Assembly (NCBI RefSeq): GCF_035685805.1
Contig: NZ_DASSAB010000043.1
Location: 152,178-216,177 of the forward strand
DNA from: Dyella_A sp035685805
GTDB taxonomy: Bacteria > Pseudomonadota > Gammaproteobacteria > Xanthomonadales > Rhodanobacteraceae
Direction of reading: 5' to 3'
Length of the DNA stretch: 64,000 nt
Shown here: in pieces, positions 46,496 through 55,300 of the stretch
Layout: the number at the start of each line of letters is the position of its first letter
Numbering within the stretch: the stretch's first letter is position 1
Program-made: the position numbers and the translations under genes
The notes under the pieces: generated by a model
Databases searched by the model: none
What the model was told of the DNA's origin: nothing
The model's input: the letters and a program-made list of their open reading frames with translations, nothing else

Positions 46496-48415
46496 ATGCG
46501 CCGGGTCGTGCTCATGCTGCCGGTCCTGCTCGCGATCCAGCTTGGCGGTTGCGCGCTGGTCCAAGTCAGGCAAGACGACCCGCGCAGCTATGACGAGAAT
46601 CGCCGCGGCGACATCCTCACCACCGGTGCACTGAGCTTCGCCACGCGCAACGCGATCGCCCGCCTCGGCCTCGCGCCGGAGCGCTGCGGTGGTGCAGCGA
46701 CTGCCTGTATCCAAGCCTTGCGGGCGGCCACCTTGCTCGACCACGACGCGCAGCTCGCTGCATTGGCCGAACTGACGCTGGGCGAGGCGCTCAAGGCGGA
46801 CCGGGCAGGGGCCGTCAGTGCGCCGCGTCGCGTTGGTGCCTATCTCGACGCGGCGCGTTGCGCGTATGCCTATCTGTTCTTCGGCGACCGTTCGCCGCGC
46901 GAGCGCGCGTTCGAGGATCGCCAGACCCAGGTGCGCGATGCTTACAACTACGCGGTGGAACGCGTCGCCGCGCTGATGTTCGAGCAGGGCCAGCGGGCCG
47001 GACGCTTCCACCCGCCCGTGCCGGGCAGCGTCGAGGCGATCGATGGCTGGCAGTTGCGCTACGGCAGCATCGATCTGGTCTTGCCGCGGGGCGCGCCGAA
47101 GCTCGAAGCCATGGTGCCTGCCTCGCGCCTGCGTATCGATGGACTGGCGAGTGTCTACCGCCGCGACGGGCTGGGCGCCGAAGTGGTGATGGTGGCGCGC
47201 CCTGCTGCTGGCGTCGCTCCATCGCGGATGTCGCCGTTCGCCGATACCGGATACCTCCCGGCCACCGTGCTGCTGCGGTTTCCCGGCGCGTCGCTTGCGC
47301 AGGTGCTCGACGGGCACGAGGCGGTGGTCGATGCCCTCGATCCGTATCGCCGCGACAGCACTGCCGTGGCGGGGCAGGTGGTGCCGCTGGCGGCAAACTT
47401 CAGCGCGCCTTATGCGCTGTGGCTGGCTGATGCGGGCTTCGGCCGCAAGGCGATCGACAACCTGCTGGGGCGCGATAACGCGCTCGACCGGCCGCGTGTG
47501 TTTCTCATGCAGCCTTATGACCCGCGCCGGCTGACGGTGGTGATGATCCACGGGCTCGCCTCCAGCCCCGAAGCGTGGGTGAACCTCGCCAACGAGGTAA
47601 TGGGCGATGAGGCGTTGCGCCAGCGCTACCAGATATGGGAGGTCTACTACCCCACCAACGCGCCTATCCCGGTGAACCTGGTGCAGATCCGCGCGGCGCT
47701 GGCGCAGACGTTCGCTGCACTGGACCCGCTCGGCACCGCGCCGGCCAGCCACCACGTCACGCTGGTAGGGCACAGCATGGGCGGGGTCATTGCGCGACTG
47801 CTGGTGGTCAACAGCGGTGACGCGCTGTGGCAGCGCATCTTCCGCGCGCCGGTTGACTCGCCGCGGCGCAAGCGGCTGGCCACGCTGGCGCCTTACCTGT
47901 CCATCACCCCACTGCCCGGGGTGGACGAGGCCATTTTCCTGGCAGCGCCGCACGCCGGCACCCCGATCGCGGGACACTGGCTGGCACGCGTGGTGACCCG
48001 GCTTATCCGTCTGCCCAAGACCCTGCTGGAGACCTCCGCGCGCATCGCCGAAGTGCTTGCCGGCGAGCTGCCCGAGCAGGCCGCGCTGTTTCGCACTGCG
48101 CCTACCGGCGTTGACTTGCTGCGCGATTCCAGCCCTTACCTGCGCGCCACGTCCACGCTGCCGATCGTGGACGGCGTGCGCTACCACTCGATCATCGCGC
48201 GGCGCAGCGCAGGCGTTCCGCTGGCCGAGTCCACCGACGGCTTCGTGCCGTACGCCAGCGCCCATCTGGCGGGGGCAGCCAGCGAAAAAATCATCATGTC
48301 CGGCCACAGCGTGCAGGAGACACCGCAGGCGATCCTGGAGATCCGCCGCATCCTGCGCGAACACGCCGGCGTCGGGCCGGCGGACACGGCACCGCCCGCG
48401 CAAGGCGCTCGCTGA
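46496..48415 (+). CDS. Alpha/beta-hydrolase lipoprotein (lipase-like)
   Basis: A 639-residue secreted or outer-membrane lipoprotein with a C-terminal alpha/beta-hydrolase fold. The signal peptide ends in the lipobox IQLGGC (Cys 19). The hydrolase part begins near 335 with VVMIHGLASSPEAWVNLANE; the nucleophile elbow is GHSMGG with S427. The 300 residues before it resemble no family I can name and are probably a surface or substrate domain. The ATG at 46496 is chosen for its signal peptide; upstream in-frame ATGs give cysteine- and arginine-rich junk. It may act on lipids or esters outside the cell. Confidence 0.85.
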   Translation: MRRVVLMLPVLLAIQLGGCALVQVRQDDPRSYDENRRGDILTTGALSFATRNAIARLGLAPERCGGAATACIQALRAATLLDHDAQLAALAELTLGEALKADRAGAVSAPRRVGAYLDAARCAYAYLFFGDRSPRERAFEDRQTQVRDAYNYAVERVAALMFEQGQRAGRFHPPVPGSVEAIDGWQLRYGSIDLVLPRGAPKLEAMVPASRLRIDGLASVYRRDGLGAEVVMVARPAAGVAPSRMSPFADTGYLPATVLLRFPGASLAQVLDGHEAVVDALDPYRRDSTAVAGQVVPLAANFSAPYALWLADAGFGRKAIDNLLGRDNALDRPRVFLMQPYDPRRLTVVMIHGLASSPEAWVNLANEVMGDEALRQRYQIWEVYYPTNAPIPVNLVQIRAALAQTFAALDPLGTAPASHHVTLVGHSMGGVIARLLVVNSGDALWQRIFRAPVDSPRRKRLATLAPYLSITPLPGVDEAIFLAAPHAGTPIAGHWLARVVTRLIRLPKTLLETSARIAEVLAGELPEQAALFRTAPTGVDLLRDSSPYLRATSTLPIVDGVRYHSIIARRSAGVPLAESTDGFVPYASAHLAGAASEKIIMSGHSVQETPQAILEIRRILREHAGVGPADTAPPAQGAR

Positions 48416-48776
48416 GCTCACCCCCGATGCTGCCCACGGCGCACTGTGGCCTGTCGGCGCCGGCGCCGGTGCCCGGGCCGGCCAACGAGGACGAAGCCGC
48501 TCCTGCGCCCGGCAGCGGCACGCGGGATGCGCATGCGACAGGATGCCAAGGCTCCGCCTCACCCGACCGCTGGCGAAACCGACCAGCGGACGACACGCAA
48601 TTTCCGGTCGCCACGACGATGGGCGCGAGTCGAGGAAGCGCGGACGGGGACCACGTCGCCGGCTCGTGCGCCAAGGTTTGCTCCCGCCGACCCGCAGCAC
48701 TGCTGCCCGCGCCGGGGCTGCGTCATGGCGTGCGGCCCGGGCGGTACTCGACCAGCACGCGGCCGTGCCGCGGCTA
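48416..48776. other. 361-bp gap between the lipoprotein hydrolase and the FNT channel genes
   Basis: The flanking genes converge here. No credible gene, repeat or terminator with a U-tract is evident. The sequence is very GC-rich and every frame gives low-complexity translations. It may be untranslated 3' sequence or a decayed gene. Confidence 0.5.
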
Positions 48777-49700
48777 GTGGCCTGCGTGCTGCTCTTCGTC
48801 GTTCTCGTCGTCGCTGCGCACCTGGGCATGGCTGATCAGCGCGAAGATCAGGCTGCCGCCCACGATGTTGCCGGCGAGCGTGGGCAGGGCGAACCGGGTG
48901 GCATAGTCACCGGCACTCACCGTGCCTTCGAACACCAGGTACATCACTTCGACCGAGCCGACGATGATGTGCGTGAAGTCGCCCAGTGCGATCACGTAGG
49001 TGACGATGATGATCACCGCGATCTTGCCGCGCTCGGCGGCGGGCAGGAGCCACACCATGGTGGCGATCAGCCAGCCGGCGGCGATGCCCTTGGTGAACAT
49101 CTGCCACGGAGTGTTGTGCATCAGCGCGGTGCCCATCGCGTGCAGCGACGCCTGGGTCGAGGCATCGAACAACTGCATGTTCAGCATGCCCCAGGCGAAC
49201 AAGGCGCCGCCGACCACGTTGCCCAGGAACACCACGCCCCACAGCCGCAGCAGGCAGCCGAGCTTGCCCCAGCCCGGCTCGGTCATCAGCGGCAGCACCG
49301 CGGTCATGGTGTTCTCGGTGAACAGCTGCTGGCGCGCCAGGATCACCACCAGAAAGCCGAACGGATAGCCCAGGCTTTCAATCAGGAAGGCGCCGGGCAG
49401 GCCCTGCACGTGGTGGTGGAGCAGGGCGCGAGCCAGCATCGAGAAGCCCATCGTCATGCCGGCGGCCAGCGACGACCAGCCCAGCGCCGAGACGCTGCGC
49501 TCGAGCTCCTGCTCGCCCTCGCGGCGGATCGTTTCGTGCAGTACGACCGGGCGCGGCGGACGCAGGTGGCGCACGTCGCCCCGCTCTTCGGTCGACATGG
49601 CGAAGCCCTCGCCGTCCTCCTTGGTGGTGGGCTCTTCTTCCGATGGCTTGGCCACGGGCAGTTCCGTACAGTTGGGTCCGGCGACCGTAGGCGCCGGCAT
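48777..49700 (-). CDS. Formate/nitrite transporter (FNT) family channel, YfdC-like
   Basis: An inner-membrane channel of the FNT family, which conducts small monoanions. The 307-residue protein has six hydrophobic helices from about residue 70. It contains GLPGAFLIESLGYPFGFLVV, then LARQQLFTENTMTAVLPLM and GNVVGGALFAWGM. The hydrophilic N-terminus and the HETIRREGEQELERS segment match E. coli YfdC, whose substrate is unknown. Two starts are possible: ATG 49700 without a ribosome site, or ATG 49598 preceded by GAGGG. The longer form is listed since YfdC also has a long N-terminus. It is divergent from the chemotaxis transducer gene across 129 bp. Confidence 0.88.
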
Positions 49701-49829
49701 GTCACGCGAGTGTGGACGCCCCGCTCAAGTCCATCGCAGCGCCGCCGCTATGCGAAGAGAGAAGTTCCTCCGTCCCGCCGCGCCACCTGCCGCGGTGGCC
49801 AGTACTCGAGCCCTCGCGGAGGGTGTCGC

Positions 49830-51350
49830 ATGTTGGATTGGTTACCGTCTTGCCTGGCGCTCGCCGCCGTTGATGCGCCGTTTGCGGCCTGGCCGGCTGT
49901 CGGTGCCCACGCCGCCGGTGGTGCGCTGCTGACGCTGGTGGCACTGGCCTCGCGCATCGGCCTACGGCGTCCCGGCCAGACGCGCAACGCGCTGGCGGCC
50001 TTCATCGCGGGGCGGCTGGAGCGGATCATGCTCGGCGGCGCCGAGAACTCGTTCTTCCTCGACCGGCTCAAGGCAAAGACCAGCCAGGACGTGGACCGCG
50101 CCCGCCAGATCGCCGGTCATGCCGACGCCATTGCCGACACCACGCGCCAGATCGCCGACGGCGCCGCCCGCGCCCGCGACGTGGCTGCGCGCTCACGCCA
50201 GGAGAGTGAACGCGGCAGCGCAGAGATCGCGCTCAGCCTGGGCCGCTTTCAACGGGCGCGGGAGCGCGCAGCCGCCACCGCGCACGACATGCGCACGCTG
50301 CAGCAGCAGGCCGAGACGATCCAGCGCATCGCCGACGTGATCGGCGACATCGCCATGCAGACGCACCTGCTCTCGCTCAATGCGTCGATCGAGTCGGCGC
50401 GCGCAGGCGAGCACGGCAAAGGCTTTGCGGTGGTGGCGCAGGAGGTGCGGGCGCTGGCCCATCGGGCCCGCGATGCGTCCAAGGACATTCTCGTATCGCT
50501 GCAGGACGTCCACGAGCAGGCCGACCGCACCGCCGGGGCCATGCAGGCGCTCAGCGCCGAAGTGGACCAGGGCGCAGAACAGGCCGAGGCCGCAGTGGGG
50601 GTGCTCGGCCGCATCGGCCAGCTCGCCGCGGACGCGGAGCACGAGATCGAATACATCGCCGGCATGGCCGCCACCCACGTCGATGCCACGCGGCTGATCT
50701 CCGACGCCGTACAGGCCATGCTCGACGGGCTCGCGCATACCGAGAGCGAGCTGCCGAAGGCGGCGGACGCCAGCCTGGCCCAGGCCGACGTGGCCGAAGA
50801 ACTTTTCGACGCCACCATCGACCAGGCCGACCCGCTGCACCTGCGCCTGCGCGAGGCCGCCATGCGCGCGGCTGCCGCCGTGGGCGCGCAGTTCGAACGC
50901 AGCATCGACGACGGTCGCATCAGCCTGGATGACTTGCTCGATCGGGCCTATCAGAGCGTACCCGGCACGCGCCCGGAGAAATTCCGCACCCGCTACGACA
51001 GCTACACCGACGAGGTGCTGCCGGCGATCCAGGAGCCCGTGCTGGCCGCGAACCCGGAGGCTGCGTTCGCCTGCTCGATGGACGACGGCGGCTATTTCGG
51101 CACCCACAACCGCGCCTTTTCGCAGCCGCTGACGGGCGACTACGAGAAGGACGTGAAAGTCAGCCGCTCCAAGCGCCGCCTCACCGATCGCACGATCAGC
51201 CGCTGCGCCGCGAGCACCCGGCCGTACCTGTTGCAGACCTACAAGCGCGACACCGGCGAGACCATGTATGACGTATCCGCGCCGGTCATGGTCAAGGGCC
51301 GGCACTGGGGCGCCTTCCGGATCGGCTACCGCCCGCCCGTGCGGCCCTGA
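49830..51350 (+). CDS. Membrane-anchored methyl-accepting chemotaxis protein with C-terminal sensor-like domain
   Basis: A 506-residue chemoreceptor with an inverted layout. One N-terminal hydrophobic segment (about 3-45) leads to the coiled-coil signalling region (about 60-330). Its hairpin tip reads IGDIAMQTHLLSLNASIESA near 172-191, followed by RAGEHGKGFAVVAQEVRALA. Compared with the usual QTNLLALNAAIEAARAGE, the Asn is His and two Ala are Ser. The C-terminal part (about 350-506) is a globular PAS/Cache-like domain ending MYDVSAPVMVKGRHWGAFRI, so sensing is probably cytoplasmic. Ribosome site GGAGGG. No Che genes are nearby, so it must use a distant array. Confidence 0.88.
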   Translation: MLDWLPSCLALAAVDAPFAAWPAVGAHAAGGALLTLVALASRIGLRRPGQTRNALAAFIAGRLERIMLGGAENSFFLDRLKAKTSQDVDRARQIAGHADAIADTTRQIADGAARARDVAARSRQESERGSAEIALSLGRFQRARERAAATAHDMRTLQQQAETIQRIADVIGDIAMQTHLLSLNASIESARAGEHGKGFAVVAQEVRALAHRARDASKDILVSLQDVHEQADRTAGAMQALSAEVDQGAEQAEAAVGVLGRIGQLAADAEHEIEYIAGMAATHVDATRLISDAVQAMLDGLAHTESELPKAADASLAQADVAEELFDATIDQADPLHLRLREAAMRAAAAVGAQFERSIDDGRISLDDLLDRAYQSVPGTRPEKFRTRYDSYTDEVLPAIQEPVLAANPEAAFACSMDDGGYFGTHNRAFSQPLTGDYEKDVKVSRSKRRLTDRTISRCAASTRPYLLQTYKRDTGETMYDVSAPVMVKGRHWGAFRIGYRPPVRP

Positions 51351-51492
51351 GCGATCGCGTCAGCGGGCTGTTTACGTGCAGGCCCGCCGGCGGTCCTGCG
51401 GGCAGATCGGTCGCAAGGACTTGCGCTAGCCGCGGGCAGGCGCGATCGTGGCGCGGCCGGTCGGGGGACTGGCTCATCCCAGGGGAAGCACC

Positions 51493-52104
51493 ATGACGTT
51501 TTTTCATCCACGCGTGCGCGGCGCGTCACTGTTCCTGCTTGCCTCGCTGGCGCTGCTTGCGAGCATGCCCGTCGGCGCTCAGAGCACGGACTTCAGGAAC
51601 GGCACCTACATGGTCAAGGACGGCGGATACACCATTGATGTGAGCCATCAGGGCGTCGCGATGCGCGTGACCGAGCCGAACCGGGTGTCGGATTATCTGC
51701 CGGCGGCGCCGGGCACGTACCAGTTCTTCAGCGACAAGACGCAGACCCGATACGGCATGCGCGTGGTCGACGACCATACGTTGATGGCGTTCAAGCCCGA
51801 CCGCCCAGATGTCGCCGGGACCGAACTGGTGCTGATCAACAGTGCACCGGGGGAGGGCGGCGCGGCCGTGTCGGAGGAGGCCGCTGGCCGCTACGAAGCA
51901 CTGGCCGAGCAGTACCGGCAGAAATCGGAGAGCGACGCTGCCAACGTCCAGGTGTGGACGGCGTGTTCGGCCGTGGCGCTCAAGCGAAGCATCTCCAACG
52001 CTTCGGAGGCGGACGCCTTCAGTGCCCAGATGGCCGGCATGCTCAGGCAAATACTGGTGGACACCACCACGTCGCCGTGTCCAGACGTGATCCCGCAGTG
52101 GTAG
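51493..52104 (+). CDS. Hypothetical secreted protein
   Basis: I do not recognise this gene. The 203-residue product has a clear signal peptide (SLFLLASLALLASMPVGAQS) and a probable cleavage after residue 30. The mature part has NGTYMVKDGGYTIDVSHQG and FFSDKTQTRYGMRVVDDHTL. Two cysteines occur near the C-terminus. AGGGGAAGC precedes the ATG at 51493. The repeated Tyr/Thr/Gly beta-type pattern suggests a small beta-barrel or sandwich in the periplasm. It converges with the PQQ-type dehydrogenase gene. Confidence 0.65.
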   Translation: MTFFHPRVRGASLFLLASLALLASMPVGAQSTDFRNGTYMVKDGGYTIDVSHQGVAMRVTEPNRVSDYLPAAPGTYQFFSDKTQTRYGMRVVDDHTLMAFKPDRPDVAGTELVLINSAPGEGGAAVSEEAAGRYEALAEQYRQKSESDAANVQVWTACSAVALKRSISNASEADAFSAQMAGMLRQILVDTTTSPCPDVIPQW

Positions 52105-52139
52105 CTGCCGCGTAAGCGGCGTTTGCGGCGCCGGGCGAC

Positions 52140-53465
52140 CTACTTTGCCGCCGTGACGCGCCAGACGGTGTTGCCGACATCGTCGGCCACCAGCAGTGCC
52201 CCGCGGTCGTCGATGGCCACGCCCACGGGGCGCCCGCGGGCACGGCCCTTCGCGTCCACGAACCCGGTCAGAACATCCTCGGGCAGGCCGCGCGGCTGGC
52301 CCTCGGCAAAAGGCACGAACACCACCTTGTAGCCGCTGATCGGTTTGCGGTTCCACGAGCCGTGCTGGCCGATGAAGGCACCGCCGTCGTAGCGCCCGGG
52401 CAACACGCCGGACGTATAGAAGGCCAGACCCAGAGAAGCGGTGTGCGGACCTAGTGCGTAATCCGGCGCGATCGCCGCGGCCACCTTCGCGGTGTCCGTC
52501 GGCTGCACACGCGTGTCCACGTGCTGGCCGTAGTAGCTCCACGGCCAGCCGTAGAAGCCGCCGTCTCGCACGTGGGTCATGTAGTCGGGCACCAGGTCCG
52601 AGCCGATCTCGTCGCGCTCGTTCACTGCCACCCACAGCGCGCCAGTCACGGGCTGCCACGCCATGCCGTTGGGGTTGCGCAGCCCGGTCGCGAACGGCCT
52701 CGACTGGCCGCTGGCAAGGTCCACCGCGATGATCCGCGCGCGCCCCTGCTCGGCCTCCAGCCCGTTTTCGGCCACGTTGCTGTTGGAGCCGATGGTGACG
52801 TAAAGCGTGTGCCCGTCGGGACTGGCCAGCAGGTTCTTGGTCCAGTGGTGATTGCGCGGCCCTGCCGGCAGATCGACCAGGGTGCGGCCGGATGCAGTGA
52901 TGCGCGTCTGGCCGACGCGGTATGGGAAAGCCATCACCGCGTCGGTGTTGGCCACGTAGAGCGTGTCGCCAACGCGGGCCATGCCGAACGGCGAGTGCAG
53001 GTGGTCCAGCAGCACGCTGCGCAGATCCGCCACGCCGTCGCCGTTGGTGTCGCGCAGCAGCGTGATGCGGTCGGCGCTGGGTACCGTGGCGCCCGCGCGG
53101 GCCATGATGCGGTCGGCGATCCAGCCCTTGATGCCGGCGCTGTCCTGCGGGCGCGGCGGCGCGTTGGTCTCGGCCACCAGCACGTCGCCATTGGGCATCA
53201 CGGCGAGCCAGCGCGGATGGTCGAGCCCGGTGGCGAACGCACCCACCGCCAGCCCCGGTGCGGGAATCGGCGCGGTGCCCGCGGGCCAGCCTACCGCCGG
53301 CGCGATATCCACCGTCGGCAATACCGTGTCGCGCGGCGGCGGCAGCGCCGGCTGCGGTCCGCTGCCCTCGCGCACGCTCAACGTGGCGCGTTCGCCGCAA
53401 CCGCACAGGCCGAGCAGGGCCGCAGTGACCAGGGCAGTGGAAGCGCGGCGTGGCAGGACTGGCAT
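52140..53465 (-). CDS. PQQ-dependent sugar dehydrogenase-like lipoprotein (beta-propeller)
   Basis: A predicted soluble quinoprotein of the GDH-B/sorbosone dehydrogenase family, 441 residues, anchored by a lipobox (LLGLCGC) to the cell envelope. Family blocks are GLDHPRWLAVMPNGDVLVAE, NHHWTKNLLASPDGHTLYVT, GLRNPNGMAWQP and GQHGSWNRKPISGYKVVFVP. In this family the cofactor pocket uses His and Arg residues such as H and W in these blocks. It could oxidise aldoses with PQQ; no PQQ synthesis genes are in the window. The ATG at 53465 has AAGGGAATCACC in front. A terminator-like hairpin lies directly upstream. Confidence 0.9.
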   Translation of the reverse strand: MPVLPRRASTALVTAALLGLCGCGERATLSVREGSGPQPALPPPRDTVLPTVDIAPAVGWPAGTAPIPAPGLAVGAFATGLDHPRWLAVMPNGDVLVAETNAPPRPQDSAGIKGWIADRIMARAGATVPSADRITLLRDTNGDGVADLRSVLLDHLHSPFGMARVGDTLYVANTDAVMAFPYRVGQTRITASGRTLVDLPAGPRNHHWTKNLLASPDGHTLYVTIGSNSNVAENGLEAEQGRARIIAVDLASGQSRPFATGLRNPNGMAWQPVTGALWVAVNERDEIGSDLVPDYMTHVRDGGFYGWPWSYYGQHVDTRVQPTDTAKVAAAIAPDYALGPHTASLGLAFYTSGVLPGRYDGGAFIGQHGSWNRKPISGYKVVFVPFAEGQPRGLPEDVLTGFVDAKGRARGRPVGVAIDDRGALLVADDVGNTVWRVTAAK

Positions 53466-53481
53466 GGTGATTCCCTTGATG

Positions 53482-53511
53482 AAAAAAAGCCGGTGGGGTG
53501 CCCCCACCGGC
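53482..53511 (-). terminator. Terminator-like hairpin 16 nt before the PQQ-type dehydrogenase start
   Basis: GCCGGTGGGG (53489-53498) and CCCCACCGGC (53502-53511) form a perfect 10-bp stem with a 3-nt loop; the minus-strand U-tract has seven residues (53482-53488). It ends the tandem PepSY gene upstream. The ribosome site AAGGGA of the next gene begins only a few bases after the U-tract, so it may act as an attenuator for that gene. A TATATA on the minus strand near 53514-53519 could also start a transcript at the stem. Confidence 0.8.
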
Positions 53512-53591
53512 CATATATACGGGTGACTGCCCGATGCGGCTGCACCGCGACCGCTGCATCGCGACAGTTGGAATCGCGACCGTCAGCCGGA

Positions 53592-54029
53592 TCAGTCGTC
53601 CGTGCCCACGACCTTGCCGGTGTCCGGATCGATCTGCAGCTCGACATCCTTGCCGGCGCTGTTTTCGCCCTTGGCCTGCCAGACGCCTTCATCGAACTCG
53701 ACGTCGTGCACGTCGGTGTAGCCGGCACTGGCCAGCGAGGCGCGCACCTCGTCCTTGCTGAGACGCGACGTCTTTCGCTCATCGGCGTAGGCCTTGCCGC
53801 TGGCCGGGTCGATCCGCAGATCCACGTGCTCGCCGTTGCCGCTGCGGGCGTCGGCATGCCACATGCCGTGTTTGAACTCGAGGTCGTCGACGTGGGTGTA
53901 GCCCTGCTCCTGCAGATGGGTACGCACCTGTGCCTCGGTGAGCGATCCATGGCCGTCAGACTGCGCGGTCGCGGGGCCGGCCATGCCGCATGCGATGGCA
54001 AGGGCGGCGGAAAGAGCGATCGTTTTCAT
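53592..54029 (-). CDS. Tandem PepSY-domain periplasmic protein
   Basis: A 145-residue exported protein with a signal peptide (ALSAALAIACGMAGPATAQS) and two PepSY repeats. The first runs LTEAQVRTHLQEQGYTHVDD to IDPASGKAYADE. The second runs LSKDEVRASLASAGYTDVHD to IDPDTGKVVGTDD. PepSY domains occur in protease inhibitors and in sensors of envelope stress; the duplication here is clear to the eye. The ATG at 54029 follows a purine-rich stretch; an in-frame start at 54077 would disrupt the signal peptide. It lies upstream of the PQQ-type dehydrogenase on the same strand, with a hairpin between. Confidence 0.88.
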   Translation of the reverse strand: MKTIALSAALAIACGMAGPATAQSDGHGSLTEAQVRTHLQEQGYTHVDDLEFKHGMWHADARSGNGEHVDLRIDPASGKAYADERKTSRLSKDEVRASLASAGYTDVHDVEFDEGVWQAKGENSAGKDVELQIDPDTGKVVGTDD

Positions 54030-54191
54030 CGCGGCGTCTCCAGTGGAAAGGGAGCGCCGAGTCTTTCGCCGGGTCAATCAGCGCGCGGTGAAGGGCGTGT
54101 CGCGACCACGGTAGCCGTTCAGGCTCAAGCCCCGGAAAGCATCGCCGACGCGGTGCTAGATTCACGCCACCATCGTCGGGAAGCCATCGCC

Positions 54192-54794
54192 ATGTCCGAA
54201 CCCGATCACGCCGACAGCCCCGGCACCGCATTTCCGCGATTGCCGCCGCGGCAGGTCGTGACGGCGAAATTCCCGGTGATGTCGAAGGACGCCACCCCAG
54301 CGCTCAACGCTGCGCACTGGGCGCTCGTGCTGAAACATGGAGTGCGACCGCTCAAGCGATGGGACAGCGCCAGCTTCGACGCCCTGCCCAGGGGACGCAT
54401 GGTGTGCGACATCCACTGCGTCACCCGCTGGTCCAAGCTCGATACGGCCTGGGAAGGCGTCATGCTGGACGATCTGCTGGCCGACGCCGGCATCGCCGCG
54501 CCCACCGGTTTCCTGCTCGCCCACAGCGCCGACGGCTACGTCACCAACCTGGCTGTCGAGGACGTGCTGGACGGTCGAGCGATGATCGCCACCCACTACG
54601 ACGGCCAGCCGCTTGCTCCCGCCCACGGCGGACCGGCACGTCTGCTGGTGCCGCACCTGTATTTCTGGAAGTCGGCCAAGTGGCTCACCGGCCTCCAGTT
54701 CACCGTGCGCGAGGAAGCCGGGTTCTGGGAGCTGCGCTGCTATCACCGGCGCGGCGATCCGTGGAAGGAACAACGCTTTGCGGCCGACGATTAG
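54192..54794 (+). CDS. Sulfite-oxidase-fold molybdopterin oxidoreductase
   Basis: A small molybdopterin-binding (SUOX-fold) protein of 200 residues, like Bacillus YuiH. It lacks a haem domain, a dimerisation domain and a signal peptide, so it may be cytoplasmic. The molybdenum-coordinating Cys is C76 in IHCVTRWSKLD; a second Cys (C72) lies next to it. The PHLYFWKSAKWLTGLQFT block and a C-terminal WELRCYHRRGDPWKEQRF end match the family. The ATG at 54192 is chosen; the open frame extends far upstream only as a shadow of the dehydrogenase gene. It is divergent from the PepSY gene. Confidence 0.88.
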   Translation: MSEPDHADSPGTAFPRLPPRQVVTAKFPVMSKDATPALNAAHWALVLKHGVRPLKRWDSASFDALPRGRMVCDIHCVTRWSKLDTAWEGVMLDDLLADAGIAAPTGFLLAHSADGYVTNLAVEDVLDGRAMIATHYDGQPLAPAHGGPARLLVPHLYFWKSAKWLTGLQFTVREEAGFWELRCYHRRGDPWKEQRFAADD

Positions 54795-54878
54795 TGCCGG
54801 CGCCGGCAGTCGACTCATGCGTGTCGTGCCTACGCGGCCTACACTGGGCGGCCATTGGACAGACAAGGGAATGCCGCC

Positions 54879-55280
54879 ATGCCCGACGCAGGATCAGCGG
54901 CCGCAGTGCTGTACGCGAAGGATATCGCCCCCGTCGCCCGCTTCTACGCCGAGGTCGCCGGCCTCTTGCCCGTGCATCGGGAGGGGGAGTACATCGTGCT
55001 GGAGTCGCATGCGTTCCAGCTGGTGGTGCTGGCCGTTTCGCCGTCCCTCGCCGCAGCCATCCAGCTGAGCCGGCCGCCGCGCCCGCGCGAGGACACCGCA
55101 GTCAAACTGGTGCTGTTCGTCGACAGTCTCGATCGCGCGCGCCGCGCCGCCTTGATGCACGGAGGGCAGCTCCATCCGCCCGCGCGGGAGTGGTTGTTTC
55201 GCGGTGACCGCGTCTGCGATGGCGTCGACCCGGAAGGCAACGAGGTGCAGTTCCGCGCACCTGCTGCGGCCGCACCGTAG
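54879..55280 (+). CDS. VOC-family protein (glyoxalase/bleomycin-resistance fold)
   Basis: A 133-residue vicinal-oxygen-chelate protein. The paired beta-alpha-beta-beta-beta units show VLYAKDIAPVARFYAEVAGL and VKLVLFVDSLDRARRAAL, with VDPEGNEVQFRAP as the C-terminal metal-side motif. It is related to glyoxalase I and extradiol enzymes, but the metal ligand set is not complete enough to name an activity. GGGA lies upstream of the ATG at 54879. It is 84 bp after the sulfite-oxidase-fold gene. Confidence 0.8.
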   Translation: MPDAGSAAAVLYAKDIAPVARFYAEVAGLLPVHREGEYIVLESHAFQLVVLAVSPSLAAAIQLSRPPRPREDTAVKLVLFVDSLDRARRAALMHGGQLHPPAREWLFRGDRVCDGVDPEGNEVQFRAPAAAAP

Positions 55281-55300
55281 GAGAACCCGCGAGGACACTG

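Noticed and set aside
46418..48829. 803-codon frame opposite the lipoprotein hydrolase
   Set aside because: Arg/His-rich with no motif; the plus-strand gene has a lipobox and catalytic Ser.
48057..49829. Upstream extension of the chemoreceptor frame
   Set aside because: The frame is open by chance through two other genes; the ATG at 49830 has GGAGGG and starts the hydrophobic anchor.
52521..54191. Upstream extension of the sulfite-oxidase-fold frame
   Set aside because: This part is antisense to the PQQ-type dehydrogenase and PepSY genes and lacks any family feature.
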